15,573 bases of DNA, taken from the NCBI GenBank assembly GCA_947470005.1, contig CANISA010000008.1, positions 1 to 15,573 of the forward strand. The letters are read 5' to 3'. The position numbers and the translations under genes were made by a program. Shown one piece after another: positions 15,372 through 15,573 of the stretch; the stretch's first letter is position 1; each line of letters opens with the position of its first letter. Origin of the DNA: Legionellaceae bacterium. Its GTDB lineage: Bacteria; Pseudomonadota; Gammaproteobacteria; Legionellales; Legionellaceae. The notes below the pieces were generated by a model. That model ran no database searches. It was not told the origin of the DNA and saw nothing but the letters and a program-made list of their open reading frames with translations.

Positions 15372-15573
15372 TCATTTACGTTCAATATTGCCGAAACTTA
15401 AGGTAAAGAAAAATGTTCGAGAGGATTTATTAACAAATAAACCTAAGCCAAGAAGGGTAAGAAAACAGAGAGTCATCATGACTCCCATGCCGGAATCGCT
15501 GTTGAGGAAAGGCATCGAGTAAAAGGCATGCTTGAATGCAAAAACAAAAAATAAGGCCAAGCAGAGGATAAAA
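15372..15573 (-). CDS. C-terminal end of a possible membrane protein (5' truncated by window edge)
   Basis: The minus-strand frame is open from the right edge to a TGA at 15372, giving 66 residues. They are hydrophobic: one segment at the edge (LCLALFFVFAF) and a second around MMTLCFLTLLGLGLF, followed by a more polar tail ending SFGNIERK. That pattern fits the C-terminus of an integral membrane protein but I do not recognise the family. The start would lie outside the window. A plus-strand frame over the same bases (15304-15522) begins inside the palindrome and is very basic, which I take as a shadow. Low certainty because the fragment is short. Confidence 0.4.
   Translation of the reverse strand, partial: FILCLALFFVFAFKHAFYSMPFLNSDSGMGVMMTLCFLTLLGLGLFVNKSSRTFFFTLSFGNIERK

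Noticed and set aside
15304..15522. Plus-strand open frame of 72 residues, very basic, beginning in the palindrome
   Set aside because: No ribosome site, start inside the repeat, composition as expected from the reverse of a hydrophobic minus-strand frame; the minus-strand reading is more plausible.

Overview
This window looks like a gammaproteobacterial chromosome segment with moderate GC. The short beta-barrel outer membrane protein, the paired tripartite exporters and the general composition suggest something near Legionellales (Legionella/Coxiella-like), but this is inference from style of sequence and not a firm assignment. I see no rRNA, tRNA, CRISPR array or recognisable transposase.

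Layout. (1) Bases 2-3748, plus strand: the 3' end of an RND operon in the order permease, periplasmic adaptor, outer membrane factor, with the genes overlapping. (2) Bases 3690-7814, minus strand: a tight four-gene operon encoding a C39-like cysteine peptidase, a RimK-like ATP-grasp ligase with an extra N-terminal domain, a GCS2-type glutamate-cysteine ligase homologue, and an N-formylglutamate amidohydrolase-like enzyme. A near-consensus sigma70 promoter precedes it. Two peptide-bond-forming ligases beside two amide-bond-cleaving enzymes point to synthesis of an unknown amide-linked small molecule or peptide tag. (3) Bases 7920-13627, minus strand: a six-gene operon encoding a CDP-alcohol phosphatidyltransferase, a small outer membrane beta-barrel, a lipoprotein-type membrane fusion protein, a second outer membrane factor, an FtsX-fold/DevC-like permease and a LolD/DevA-like ATPase. 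A good sigma70 promoter sits just before the first gene. (4) Bases 13778-15199, minus strand: a stand-alone P-loop ATPase fused to a PD-(D/E)XK nuclease-like domain, preceded by a 92-base nested palindrome (15252-15343). (5) At the right edge, the C-terminal tail of a probable membrane protein.

How they may work together. The ABC operon carries a complete inner-to-outer-membrane export path with a lipid headgroup transferase, so a lipid or lipid-linked cargo is a reasonable guess. It ends about 100 bases before the ligase operon on the same strand with no visible terminator between them, so the exporter could instead, or also, serve the ligase product. The ligase operon is the best candidate for an incompletely described system in this window; the ATPase-nuclease with its palindrome is the second.
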